Assembly: GCA_030280995.1 (NCBI GenBank) | Contig: JASXTE010000007.1 | Coordinates: 14,632,501-14,696,500, forward strand | Length of the DNA stretch: 64,000 nucleotides | From: Hemileia vastatrix | Taxonomy: Eukaryota; Basidiomycota; Pucciniomycetes; Pucciniales; Zaghouaniaceae | Direction: 5' to 3' | In this document: positions 23,301 to 33,655 of the stretch, piece after piece | Layout: each line of letters begins with the position of its first letter | Numbering within the stretch: the first letter of the stretch is position 1 | The notes under the pieces: generated by a model | What the model was told of the DNA's origin: nothing | Database searches by the model: none | What the model saw: only the letters and a program-made list of their open reading frames with translations | Position numbers and translations under genes: made by a program

Positions 23301-24538
23301 CAAGGCTCATGACTAACAACAGGAATCAAGTAAGGTTCCCAATAAGAGTGCTTCAATACACCCCTTTCCTCCTTAACAAATGCCACTGCTTTTTCCCTTA
23401 GCACAATAACGTGCAACAACAACTTCTTTTCTTCCTCAGAAAACCACCCATCAGGACCAAAATTAACAACTTTCAATCTTTCCACGGTCACCCTAGCCGT
23501 CTCTACAAATTCTGGAGGATTCTTCACCAAAGGAGTAAAGTACGGATCTCTTGAAAAAGGAGGTCTCTTCAAAGGCGGATTCAAACCCACAGAAATAGGC
23601 TCATTGACAGGCCTAATCTTCTGCGCTACCTTCTTATACTTTGCCGCTCCACCTTCAACTTGAGGGATCTTCAGGAAATCTTCACCACCAGACCTGGAAC
23701 AAAAACCAAGGGTTTCCCCATTGCTCACATGTGTGGCCAAGGTAATGTTTTTGAAAGGTGTAGAAGAAACCCTAGCGGAACACAATTGGGAGGACTTAAT
23801 TTTACACCCCAATATCACCAATCCAAAATGTTTCCGCAATTCCACATCTTCATCCTCACTTCCAACTTCCAAATCTTCAAATATTGATTCATCTTCTGAA
23901 TCACATATTCTAAAATTTTGCAGTTTATCCTCATGCTGGAGGCCCAAAAATTGATCTTGATGATCTTCTTTCTTCAAAATTTTCTGCAGTTTAACCTCAT
24001 GCTGGAGGCCCAAAAATAGATCTTGACGATCTTCACAAAATTTTTTTGCATCTTCTTTCTTCATTATCTTCAGATTTTTTTCTTGATTTTCTTGAATTAT
24101 CTTGAAATTTTTATCTTCTTTTCTTGAGTTTTCTTCTGTCCTACAAAAATAACCAGAGGTTTCCCCAATGCTCACAGGTGTGGCCCAGGTAATGTTTTTG
24201 AAAGGTGTAGAAGAAACCCTAGTGGTGCACAATTGGGAGGACTTACTTTAAGACCCCAATCTCACCTCCCCAAAACTTTTCCGCATATCTTTCAATAAAG
24301 ATATATAACCAATCTTCTTCTTTAAACTTGAATTAAAAATAATAATGAATCTTGAGTGAGAAAAGAGACTTGATAAAAAACTTGATGAATACTTTCAGAG
24401 AAGAGAAACATTAAAAAGAGAAAGTTGAAAATCCACTTGGTATATCTCCAAGGGAGCTGACCTACTACAACCTGGGATTTACCCATCTCAGGGAGAGGTT
24501 GTAGCACCAGGGTGATCAGCCCTCATTACTCGAAAAAA
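20308..24538 (-). pseudogene. pol: pol of element 2: RT, RNase H, integrase; nearly complete
   Basis: Begins at the slippery site (24538) in the -1 frame relative to gag. Order: a pre-RT region with the duplicated S-T-P-F-K-N-I-T peptide and L-Q-H-E-V/D-K-L repeats (24232-23700); RT (about 23500-22500) with LGDIMGGYDERELH, RLPQGATNS and FIDDGG; RNase H with AVDSS, KLELCG and VDAK (about 22350-22120); integrase zinc domain (LHEDLGHRG...CEECQ, about 21370-21240) and DDE core (DAVHI, TVDGRPEFG, EAEGMVERGH, about 21170-20890). The C-terminus has the RWNGPY motif (about 20440) and no chromodomain. The second DDE motif reads DGRPEF where other copies have DGGPEF. Defects: stop at 21659 (CAA to TAA), frameshift near 20808, stop near 20692 and a frameshift near 20385. 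An early stop also lies just after the frameshift site (TGA near 24490). Confidence 0.9.
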
Positions 24539-26907
24539 GACAGACTCTCAATAGAGCCTGAACCGCACTCCAAAAAACCAGAGGCAGAACCCACTTCCTT
24601 CCTTCTCCTGCAGCAGTCCATGCACTGGCACATTGAAGATAAACCAGGCCTAATCTCCCAACCATCCTCTCCATGGGATGATAACCTCATGTGAAGCCTC
24701 CTTTCTTCATCACCAGTCAACTCCAAACTGATTCCCAAATCAAATTGATAACCTATTTTTGCCTGAAAATCCATCAAGAATGGCCCACCCAAAACTGCTT
24801 TTACATTACCTTTAGCAATGTAAAAATGAACCTTCCCTGAGGCTCCTCCAACATATAACTTCACAAACTCTGAAGTTCCAACCAATTCAGTGACATGAAC
24901 ACCGATCCCTCTCAAATTTCAACAAATACCAGTTTTGATGGGGAGGCCCAAATGAGTTGCCTCAAACAAAGAAATCAGGTTTATCTGAGAACCTGAATCC
25001 AACAATGCCCTTGCCTCCCTGCCATTCAGAGTGACATTGACATATCCCAGAGGAGCAGAAAAATGAGTTTCCAACCCCTGACCAAACTTTTCAGCAGAAT
25101 CACAAATGAATTCTACCTCACCAAAAGAAACCCTTCTCCTGGTCAACAACTTCTTCTGCCTATCAGCCAACCCTGGACTGATAGCATACAATTCCCCATA
25201 AGATAGGGAAACCTGACCCTGGTTCATCCTTTCCAGGACAGAGTTCATAACATTAACTTGACCAGACACTACTGGCCTCTCAGAGTGAGCTCTTTGCTTC
25301 ACCACCTTGGTCCTAGAAGATTCTTGAGGACCAGCACCACCAACAGATTTACCATTAACAGGAACCAAACCAGATCCCTCACCAGAACCTCTGACTCCAA
25401 CAGGCTTTGGAAATGAAGCCAAAGGGACATCCTCCTCAGAGTCAGAATCCACCCCCATTGGCATTGGCTCAACATTCAGGTCCAATGCACCAAAACTAGG
25501 GGGGGCCATGTCAGCCATACCCTTCTGCATCTTTTACAGCTCCTCTTTGCTGTACCTATTCCTAGCTGCACTCAGCTTAGGATCACCCTTTGAAGCCTTT
25601 GGCTTTGGTTGGGCCTGAGAACTGCTCTTAGGCCTACCCACCTTCCCTGCTTCCACATCATAAACACCAGCCAAGCATTCACCACTTGACTGTCCACCAC
25701 AAGAATACAACTCCAAACCACCAAAGGAAGTATAAAAAGAGACCTTATTGACCTCCTTCTCCTTTCCCTTGATGTCCTCATCTACCTTAACAGAATAGTT
25801 CCCCTGATCAGGAATCTCCTCAAACCTTGGCCTCCTTTGATTGAGACCACCCCTTCTCCTGACCAAATCAAAAGGAGCCTGCCCCTCACTGGGCTTCACA
25901 AAAGAGCCTTCAGGGAACTTAAAAACCCTGCCATCAAACTCCACTTTTCCTTCAGACACATCTCTGTTCAGTGCCCAACAATCATTGGACCTGTGCCCCC
26001 TCCTACTGCAATAAGAGCAAACCCAAGGATCACTCCTACCAGCCCTCCTTTCAAAATCTCTTGGCTGAGAAGGTGCCTTATTAACCTTCTTGGACTCCTG
26101 GACAAAAATGTGCAGCTGCTTTGTAAGATCAGCCAACTGCTCCACCATTGGGTCCCTCTCCTGTTTGGGAACCTGCACCAAATTTTTCTCCTCCTTCTTC
26201 TCCCTAACTTCCTCTTCAGCCAAAGCCTCACTGACTTTGCTGACATACTTGGCACACCCCTCCTGATAGGTGTCCACAGCTAATAACTTTAAATGGGCCT
26301 CAACAGCCTCCTTCACCTTATCCAAGGCAGGCAACTTCTGGTCCCCATTAGAAAGAGTCTTCATCAATTCCTTTCTTGACAACTCGTTCAACACATCCAT
26401 CCTGACATCTCTAGCCAGGGCAGACCAAAAAACATCTTTGGCAGCATTTTCATGTGCCAGCTCCTCCACTTCCACCAAATATTCCACCACAGGATCAAAC
26501 TGTAGCAGAAACTTCCTGTAACTATGTAAGTTACCAACACCACCATAAGATTGCCATTCACTGACAACCTTGTTCAGATCCACCATAGTGAACCTGACAC
26601 CCCATCTATCCACCATTTCCCTACACAACAATTTCCAATCCCTCTTCTTGTAGCCAGACATGGCCACAATCTCCTTCTCCACTGACCTATCACCAATGAA
26701 GAACATAATCTGCTTCACCATTTCCAGGTAAGAAGCACCATCCACTCCAGCAGCAGTTTCATACTTCTCTAGAAAACACTTGACATCCTCCCCATTAAAC
26801 TTGGTACCATCCCAAGTTTTAATTCTCACACACTCCCTAACCATCACAGAAGGAGGACCATCCCCCCCACTGACAGTCACCATAGGAATAGAGGAACCAG
26901 AAGCCAT
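24526..26907 (-). pseudogene. gag: gag-protease of element 2, two nonsense codons
   Basis: One frame of 793 residues from MASGSSIP (26907) to the natural stop (24526). Capsid-like domain, residues about 20-190 (KTWDGTKFNGED, KRDWKLLCREMVDRWG); basic linker; a single CCHC knuckle near residue 296 (C-x2-C-x4-H-x4-C, 26020-25975); Pro/Gly-rich spacer; aspartic protease near residue 634 with intact L-L-D-S-G-S-Q-I-N-L-I. Nonsense codons at 25534-25536 (EL*KMQKG where others have ELYKMQKG) and 24919-24921. The ATG 21 bases upstream is in frame, but only MASG is shared by all copies. Translation past the stop would need the -1 shift at 24532-24538. Confidence 0.9.
24532..24538 (-). promoter_or_regulatory. 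-1 ribosomal frameshift heptamer, gag/pol of element 2
   Basis: In element sense T TTT TTC in the gag frame, followed by GAG TAA (gag stop). A one-base slip enters the frame that reads MRADHP..., the start of the pol frame. Element 3 has T TTT TTA at the same place, the same heptamer as HIV-1. Confidence 0.65.
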
Positions 26908-26977
26908 TCCTCCAGTCCAAAACACCAAAAAGAGCCAACCAAAGCAAACAGAGATTCCAAAGAACTAGCAAGTTCTA

Positions 26978-26994
26978 CCCCACGTTGGGCACCA
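26978..26994 (-). other. Primer-binding site of element 2
   Basis: CCCCACGTTGGGCACCA on the plus strand; one mismatch to the tRNA-Lys(CUU) 3' end. Four bases (GAAA) separate it from the 5' LTR. Confidence 0.87.
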
Positions 26995-26998
26995 GAAA

Positions 26999-28091
26999 TG
27001 TAGACAATCCTATAGTACTAGCTATAGGCCTTGACCAAGGGAGTTGGAGAAAAACCAGAGAGAAAATCCCCTGTCCCTTCAAAAAAATAGAGTGAGATTT
27101 ACTTGCTAAAGTAAGTTGGTTCCTGTTTTGCTAAAGCTCCTTTTTAACACACTTGACTGCTTGATGAGCCAAGAAAGTAGTCCCCAGATAGACTACCAGA
27201 CCAAAGAACTGAAATGTAGAACAAAGTCCACACCAGAGACAGCAAAGATACTTGATGTAGGCTGCACATCCACACCAGAGACAGCAATAATACTTGCTAT
27301 AGCTTGCAAGACTAAAACAGAGAAAACAGTTGCTAAAGTTAAGTTAAATGAAGAACTCACTTGCAACAAACACAGCCAATTGTGGCCAGAAAACAGTGAA
27401 AACTGAGTGAGGAACAATGAGATCACCTCCGGATGGTTGTATGATGATTAAGGTTGCCCCAAACTGTCTTATTCACTATGTACACACAGACCACCAACTA
27501 AGAGCCCATGCGCACCCACCAATCTGGCGCCTGTACCCGCCAAATTGCATAAAAAACCCTCTTGGAGCGCTCCCCAACCTCCTAAAACAGAGGCAGGCGG
27601 GCCGCCCAACGTCAGAGATGCCGCCTAAAGCGGCCCGGCCTCCCTGAAGCCAGAAAACCAATAAAAACCACTAATCTACTTTGAAAAATTAGCTACAACT
27701 ACTAAAACCTTTAAAACACGGAATTTCACTATAACAACATTGTGACATGAAATATAGAGAAAAATTAGCTCTATCCAATGGTACTAAGCACTTAACCCTA
27801 AGACTTAAGGTTAGCCCATAAAACACGAAAAACAAAATTAAACAGCAATCTTTTATAAATGAAAAATGAGGAAATGACCCCTTAAAACTCAGAATATGAA
27901 AAATGTCTTCAAGACATAAAATATAGAGAAAAACCAGGGCTATCTAATGATAGTACCCACATACCCGCAGACCCAATATCCACGGAATAAAATCAGAAAA
28001 ATACCAAATTCTTTAACAGATGTCAATTAAGACATGCACAATCAGCGCCAAATCACACAACAAAGGCCCCTGCCAATGTTGGAAGACCACA
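26999..28091 (-). repeat. 5' LTR of element 2
   Basis: 1093 bp, TGTAGACA to GACCACA, followed by CCGG (28092-28095) and then directly by the second half of the element 3 LTR. The join gives the false look of a 660-bp tandem duplication. Confidence 0.92.
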
Positions 28092-28095
28092 CCGG

Positions 28096-28753
28096 ATGGT
28101 TGTATGATGATTAAGGTTGCCCCAAACTGTCTTATTCACTATATACACACAGACCACTATCTAAGAGCCCATGCGCACCCACCAATTTGCCGCCTGTACC
28201 GGCCAAATTGCATAAAAAACCCTCCAGAAGCACTCCCCAACCTTCTCAAACAGAGGCGGGCAGGCCACCCGACGTCGGAGGTGCCGCATGAAGCGGCACG
28301 GCCTCCCTGAAGCCAGAGAACCACTAAAAAAACCCAATCTACTTAGAAAAACTAACTACAACTACTAAAACCTTTAAAACACGGAATTTCACTATAACAA
28401 CATTGGGACATGAAATATAGAGAAAAATTAGCTCTATCCAACGGTACTAAGCACTTAAACCAAAGACTTAAGGTTAGCCCGTAAAACACGAGAAACAAAA
28501 TTAAACAGCTATCCTTTTAAATGAAAAATGAGGAAATGACCCCTTTAAATCTAGAATATGAAAAATGTCTTCCAGACATAAAATATAGAGAAAAACCGGG
28601 GCTATCCAATGATAGTACCCACATACCCGCAGACCCAATATCCACAGAATAAAACCAGAAAAATACCTAATTCCTTAACAGATGTCAATTAAGACATGCA
28701 TATACAACGCCAAATCATGCAACAAAGGCCCCTGCCAATGTTGGATGACCACA
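28096..28753 (-). repeat. 3' LTR of element 3, right part
   Basis: Continues the LTR interrupted at 15039 (ATGGTTGTATGATGATTAAG) to GATGACCACA, then the polypurine tract at 28754-28763 (TCCTCCCTCC). Left plus right parts give 1087 bp, the family length. Confidence 0.9.
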
Positions 28754-28801
28754 TCCTCCCTCCAATTAAGAATGTCCACATTCTTTCTTCCTCAAACCAC
28801 C

Positions 28802-29444
28802 ATTTTCAACCTTCTTCCTAAACATGCCTCTGAAATGGGTCCTTGCCAATACTGCATTGACAATAATCTAATCTGTGTCATGACACCACCTGTCCATCCA
28901 TACAGAATGTCCTGAAATGTCTTCCAATCTAGAAAGAAGCCCTGCTACAGACCTGGTCCATTATCTTCTGCAACAGATTCACCTCCACCTCAACCTGGTC
29001 CATCTTCTACCAGTACCAAAAGATCTAGGCCATCTATCCTGATACCCAGATTAATCAAAAAGCTTCACCCTTCCCAGAAGAGTGCCACAACCCATAAAAC
29101 AACAAGTTCCATAATCCCTGGTCCATCTGATGGTAAAAAAAAACTTTCATTTCTTCCTTCAACTTTAAAACTGATGACTTCTCAGTTCCTCCATCTTCTG
29201 ATAGTGATGATAACAATGTAGGATCCATTGCACCACCAACACCAAACCACTTGCTCACCATCAAGGTCAAGTTTCAACAACACAAATCTCAACAGAAACA
29301 ACTTCTGCTTCACTACTTCAAATACACTCCTGCAAGAGATCCACAGGACATTGAGAACAGAAGACACCTCATTCACCAGTTCAAGGCTAATTCTGAACAC
29401 TTCATTTCATCTCTTGATTCCCTCTGTAATTCCACTAGTACTTG
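28802..29444 (+). pseudogene. Antisense gene A of element 3, start codon and cysteine array lost
   Basis: Same two-exon gene as at 16182. The start is ATT instead of ATG (28802-28804), and a TGA replaces the first cysteine codon of the second half of the array (PYRMS*). The intron is conserved (29133-29185, GTAAAA..ACTGATGACTTCTCAG). Exon 2 remains open (DSDDNNVG..., RDPQDIENRRHLIHQFK) to the stop at 29442-29444. Confidence 0.75.
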
Positions 29445-29499
29445 AGTTTGATTCAGAAAAGAAAAATTGACCACACCCTCTATAGGATGTAACCACAAA

Positions 29500-29940
29500 C
29501 AACCCTCAGTTTCAAGTCTTGGGGTACTAGCCTCATTTCATAGTCTTGGGGGACTCAAAAACCCTCAGTTTAAAGTGTTGGTGGACTCAAAAACCTAAAT
29601 CATAAACCCAGAACCAGAGATCAACCACATTAAGACACAGAGAAAAAACTAACATTCTGGGGTAATTGTGAATAGAGCTGCCAGCCCATCAATTACCCCC
29701 AAACTTGCCTTTGCTAAATTCGGAGGCTCCCCCTGTGGATACCCTCCACCAATCTTTCAAAACCAACTCCATCAACAACACACATTCCTCAGTTTATAGT
29801 CTTGGGGTACTAAACCAACAATGATCCTCAGTTTAAAGTCTTGGGGGACTATCCTTGAAACCATAAATTTTCAGTTTAAAGTCTTGATGGACTAAAAAAA
29901 ATTCCATTTTAGAGTCATAGAGGACTTCCAGAATCTTGCA
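29500..29940 (-). repeat. Hairpin-repeat stretch between antisense genes A and B, element 3
   Basis: Copies of the short dyad (on the plus strand CAGTTTAAAGTCTTGG..GGACT) near 29505, 29540, 29567, 29790, 29830, 29875 and 29910, and the long hairpin GGGGTAATTG/CAATTACCCC at 29659-29699. Confidence 0.78.
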
Positions 29941-30078
29941 TAAATTTGACCCAGACAATTTCATACAGAACTCACCTACAGCCAAACTGCTGAACTTCCG
30001 CCTTCACTTCATCATCTACCCATCACTGACAAAAATCTCCTTCTTATCTCTTTCCATCATCTTTTCTCACCACAGATC

Positions 30079-31110
30079 ATGGCTGGATATCCTGATGTTG
30101 ACCCCTCTACTCTTCCTTGCTTCACTGCTCCTAGGGACTATGCCTGCAAACAGTGCATCCACATGTGCAGACCTTGCACATTCACTCTTCCAACTCCTGA
30201 AGCCAAATTCTACAACAGGGCTTGTGATTCTTGTTACTCCAAAAAGAAGAAATGTGACAGAGATGCCCACTATCCTATTCCTCCGCCTTCTCCTTCTCAC
30301 AAATACATCTCCAGATCCCCTACCAGGTCTCCAGAACTTGGTCCATCCTCTTCCTCTCTATCTTCAGCTCCTTCCAGAATATCCAGAAGCTCAGCTTCCC
30401 GCACTCTTCCCAAAAGACCAGCCTTAGCTTCTCATGAAACTGCTTTTATAACTGCTAAATTAGCTCCAAAAGCTTCAAAATCAACCCCTAGGCTTCTAGA
30501 CCGTGTCCAGGCGGCCCGCCCGCCTCACCAAACAGTGAAAATCAGGGCCAAAACCTCCAAAAACAGCCAGAAAACAGCCAAATTCATCCAGACAGCGACA
30601 ACAACTCATCACAACTACCTCCTACTGCTCCCAGAGCAATGCAATCAACCCTTCCAAGGTCCAAAAGCGTCAAAATTTCTCAAATTTCTAAGAGACTTGC
30701 CAAAGGACCCCAGGAAGAAACCAGAGCACCCAGCACTGCACCAAGGCAACAACTTTGTCCCCAATCAAGGCAACGCAACTACACCTCTCCTCTGTCAGCC
30801 AACTATTCTTCTGACAGTTCCATTCCTTCAAAACCTCCATCCAGAAGAGATCAATCTGCTTCCAAATCACCCTCTCCTGCTCCATCTTTCAACCATCCTG
30901 GTACTCCATCACCAGTACCTCCTCCAACTGAACCAAGCAGAAATATTAAAAACAACAACAACCCTGCTGCTATAACTAGGCCCCAGGAAGATCAGTATCC
31001 CAGTTCACCTTCTCAGGATCCTTCAGAAGAAGACCAAGAGAATCCGTATCTTTCTTTGATTGATCCTCCTACTATGACCATGCCCAATTCTTCAGAAGTC
31101 CGAATTCCAG
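30079..31110 (+). pseudogene. Antisense gene B of element 3, 5' part, cut by element P
   Basis: Starts MAGYPDVDPSTLPC at 30079 after a CCACAG acceptor-like site. Cysteine array intact: C-x2-C-x6-C-x15-C-x2-C-x6-C with YSKKKKC (residues about 22-60). The first frame stays open well past the point where element 2 has its nonsense codon. The Ser/Pro/Asn-rich middle is open in a second frame (30639-31110; SPSPAPSFNHPGTPSP, ENPYLSLIDPP). The gene is cut at 31110 by element P and resumes at 41712. It would join the last exon through the intron at 41742-41810 if P were absent. Confidence 0.72.
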
Positions 31111-32244
31111 TGTGGTAGCCTAAAGTTTAGTATGGCACCTAAGTACGTAAATGGAGTTATTACGGCGTGCAAGATTGGTGTTATTATTTTTTATAAAAGG
31201 GTTTTATTTAATTTATTTGAGTTTTAAATATGAAGAAATTGGTCAAGAGCGAATGCCTACAGGAAAACAATTTATTTTACGGAGAAAACTTATTTTTACG
31301 GTCTGAAGAATTTATAAGTATCAAGTTGAGTCACTCAAGAACCTTTGGAAATTTTCCCAGAATTTTTACTATTTTTCTTATATTTTTTAAATGAATTTTA
31401 AAGTTTTATAGAAATACTTACGTGTTTAGAAATTACTTAACTTTAATAAATTTTCACGGGGTGATTAGAGCTGCGCAGACTACAAAAATTAGTTTGGAAT
31501 TTAAAGGGGAAGTGGCTATATCATGTGTAATTTTTCTAGATTTTTTATTATAGTTTCAAAGGTTCTAATTGAGTCCGCTTGGACTCCGCTTGGACTCCGT
31601 ACGGACTCCGTACAGGCTCCGGATTGACTCCGTACGGACTCCGGACAGGCTCCGGATTGACTCTGGGTGAGCTCTGGAGGGGAAAACTTAGGCACGTGAC
31701 TAGGAATACTTAAGAGCCTCTCAAACTCAAAATTGAGGGGGGGGGATACATCATACAGCTTAATCTTTAACTAACACAGTCTCATTTTTAATTACTCAAC
31801 AAATTTAATAAATTTTAATACCCTTATAACTTTATATTTTATATATAACATTTTAGAAATACTACTCAACAATTTAAATCACTTCATACAGGGTATCTTT
31901 AGAAAGGTCTTCATCACTGGGACTTGATTATCGCTGTCTCATAAAAACTCAAATTATAAAAAAAACATAAAAGTCAATCTTTACAGATCTTTCACTGGTA
32001 CACCTTAATTGTTGTTATCAGTATTTCTTTTCTCAACAGCCACTTTTATTTAAATCTCAATAAGCGTTAATTATTTTTGAGTTTCATTATTTTTATCAAT
32101 CAGATCCAAGTAGACTGGTTAGCTTAGTGATTTAGAATTCCCATTTTGTTATTTTATTGGAAGGACGGGGTTTTCAGCTAAATCCACATATCTCCTCCGG
32201 ATTCTGCTTACAGCAAGGCGACTGTAAGAGTTTACCTTACCATA
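31111..32244 (+). repeat. 5' LTR of element P
   Basis: 1134 bp. A TATA box (TATAAAAGGG, 31192-31201) is followed by a transcript-start-like region. At 31568-31675 lies a cluster of short direct repeats of a GGACTCCG unit (CTTGGACTCCG, TACGGACTCCG, CAGGCTCCGG), one block longer than in the 3' LTR. Ends TACCATA next to the PBS. Confidence 0.9.
31192..31201 (+). promoter_or_regulatory. TATA box in the 5' LTR of element P
   Basis: TATAAAAGGG about 80 bp into the LTR; the same sequence is at 40689-40698 in the 3' LTR. A good match to a core promoter, so the transcript of P would start a short way downstream. Confidence 0.6.
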
Positions 32245-32246
32245 GT

Positions 32247-32263
32247 TGGCGCCCAACGTGGGG
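32247..32263 (+). other. Primer-binding site of element P
   Basis: TGGCGCCCAACGTGGGG, an exact complement of the last 17 bases of tRNA-Lys(CUU) including CCA. One mismatch later TCGAA also matches the T-arm. Two bases separate it from the LTR. Confidence 0.9.
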
Positions 32264-32417
32264 TTCGAAATCTCTAGCTTTTTCTAGGACTTACTTGGAT
32301 CTAGGACTTTCTTAGCCTGCAAGAGGCTTATTCTCTGGAACTCTAATTGGATTTTGTTATTGGCCTGCAAGAGGCTTGTTATTTTAACGGTTGTTAACGC
32401 TTTTCTTATGTTTTGGG

Positions 32418-33599
32418 ATGTCTTCTACTAGTGGAACTGATGTGTTGGCTGCTGGTGTACCTGTTAGGGCATCAGTAAGGATTGTATCTTGGGTTGGGCC
32501 CAATTTTTCTGGAGATGATTTAGAAGGATTTTTACATAGGTATGAAACTGCAGCTGCTATTGATGGTGCTTTACCTTTGGATATGGTGAAGCAGATTAGG
32601 TTCTTTATCTTGGACAGAGAGGTGGAAAAGGAGGTTATTTCTATGGATGGTTATAAAGATAAAGATTGGAGAAAGCTCAAGATGGAAATGGAAAAAAGGT
32701 GGCCAAAAGTTTATTCTTTGGAGGATCTAAGGGATATAGCTAGGAAATGGGAATCAAAAGGTGGTGTAACATCTCTGCATCAGTATCATCAGTTTATGGT
32801 TGAATTTCAGGTGGTTCTGGATTATTTGTTGGAGTATGAAATTTTATTTCATGATAATGCATCAAAGTATGTTTTTTGGGATGCTATGGGGGAAAAGGTT
32901 AAGAAAGATGTTTTGATGGTGCTTATTAATGCGAATTTAATGAAGGATTGCCCAGATGGAGAAACTAGGATTCCTGGTATGGAGGTGCTAAAGAAGGCTA
33001 TTTTAGAACATCTGGATACTCATAATTCTGTTGATTTGGACTCTGGAAAAGAGGTTTTTCTTGCTCAAGAGATAGAAGAGGGCGGTTTAGAAGAATTAGC
33101 TTCTGTTGAATTTTTGGAATCAGCCATTCCTGAAGATTTTGTCCAGCCTGAAGATATTATTTTTGTTAACAATTCTGTTGGGAAAGAAGAGATTTTTGAA
33201 GATGAAGATATTGTTGTCATTAATGACAAAATTTTGGATGATGGGGATAATTTTGTGTTGAATGATTCGAAATCGGATTTAGAGGATTTTTTGCCTCAGG
33301 TTTTTTCTTCAGAAGCAGAGACTGTCTGCAATGAAGATATGGATATGGTGGATTTGTTACAATCTCAGGGAGAGATTGTGAAGGAGGATATGGTTTTCCC
33401 TGCACTAATAAAGAGTGTGGTGGTATTTGATAATAGAGTGCATAAATTGGATGCACTCATATATTGGATAAGGGTTGTTTATTTTTTATCTCCAATGGTA
33501 GGACAAATTATGGGGGTTTATTTTTGGGTTTTATGGAATCGGTGGATAAGCCCTTGGGGCAAAATTATGGATTATCTCCAGGGGATATCAAGAATTTAA
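32418..33599 (+). CDS. gag: gag of element P, no CCHC knuckle, degenerate protease site
   Basis: Capsid-type polyprotein, 393 residues from MSSTSGTD (32418); an in-frame ATG 27 bases upstream is less similar to the MASG start of the other family. The N-terminal half aligns with gag of elements 1-4 (LEGFLHRYETAAAIDGALPLDMVKQI-like block, EKEVISMDGYKDKDW, EKRWPKVYSLEDL). The second half is very acidic (EDEDIVVIND, DDGDNFVLND). It has no C-x2-C-x4-H-x4-C knuckle. Where the other family has A-L-L-D-S-G, this protein reads A-L-I-Y-W-I (near 33450-33467) by eye, so no working protease is visible. The hairpin motif CCTC(cgaaat)GAGG lies directly after the stop. Confidence 0.8.
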   Translation: MSSTSGTDVLAAGVPVRASVRIVSWVGPNFSGDDLEGFLHRYETAAAIDGALPLDMVKQIRFFILDREVEKEVISMDGYKDKDWRKLKMEMEKRWPKVYSLEDLRDIARKWESKGGVTSLHQYHQFMVEFQVVLDYLLEYEILFHDNASKYVFWDAMGEKVKKDVLMVLINANLMKDCPDGETRIPGMEVLKKAILEHLDTHNSVDLDSGKEVFLAQEIEEGGLEELASVEFLESAIPEDFVQPEDIIFVNNSVGKEEIFEDEDIVVINDKILDDGDNFVLNDSKSDLEDFLPQVFSSEAETVCNEDMDMVDLLQSQGEIVKEDMVFPALIKSVVVFDNRVHKLDALIYWIRVVYFLSPMVGQIMGVYFWVLWNRWISPWGKIMDYLQGISRI

Positions 33600-33655
33600 T
33601 TCCTCCGAAATGAGGATAAACTACCTAAACTGGGCTGAAATTTTCTTTTATTTTT

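Larger units (their letters stand above)
15040..28091 (-). mobile_element. Element 2: complete gypsy retrotransposon, 13.05 kb, with CCGG duplication
   Basis: 3' LTR 15040-16133, polypurine tract (16134-16143), antisense gene A (16182-16822), hairpin stretch, antisense gene B (17535-19068), structured 3' region (19069-20307), pol (20308-24538), gag (24526-26907), PBS (26978-26994) and 5' LTR 26999-28091. CCGG at 15036-15039 and at 28092-28095 is the target duplication, and the interrupted target is the LTR of element 3. This is the most complete copy and the reference for the family in this window. Its genes carry a few nonsense codons and frameshifts. Confidence 0.93.

Noticed and set aside
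27427..28753. Tandem duplication of 660 bp in an LTR
   Set aside because: It is the end of the 5' LTR of element 2 joined to the second half of the interrupted 3' LTR of element 3.
33220..33456. A minus-strand gene inside gag of element P comparable to the antisense genes
   Set aside because: No cysteine array, no intron, and it mirrors the acidic gag region; a shadow.
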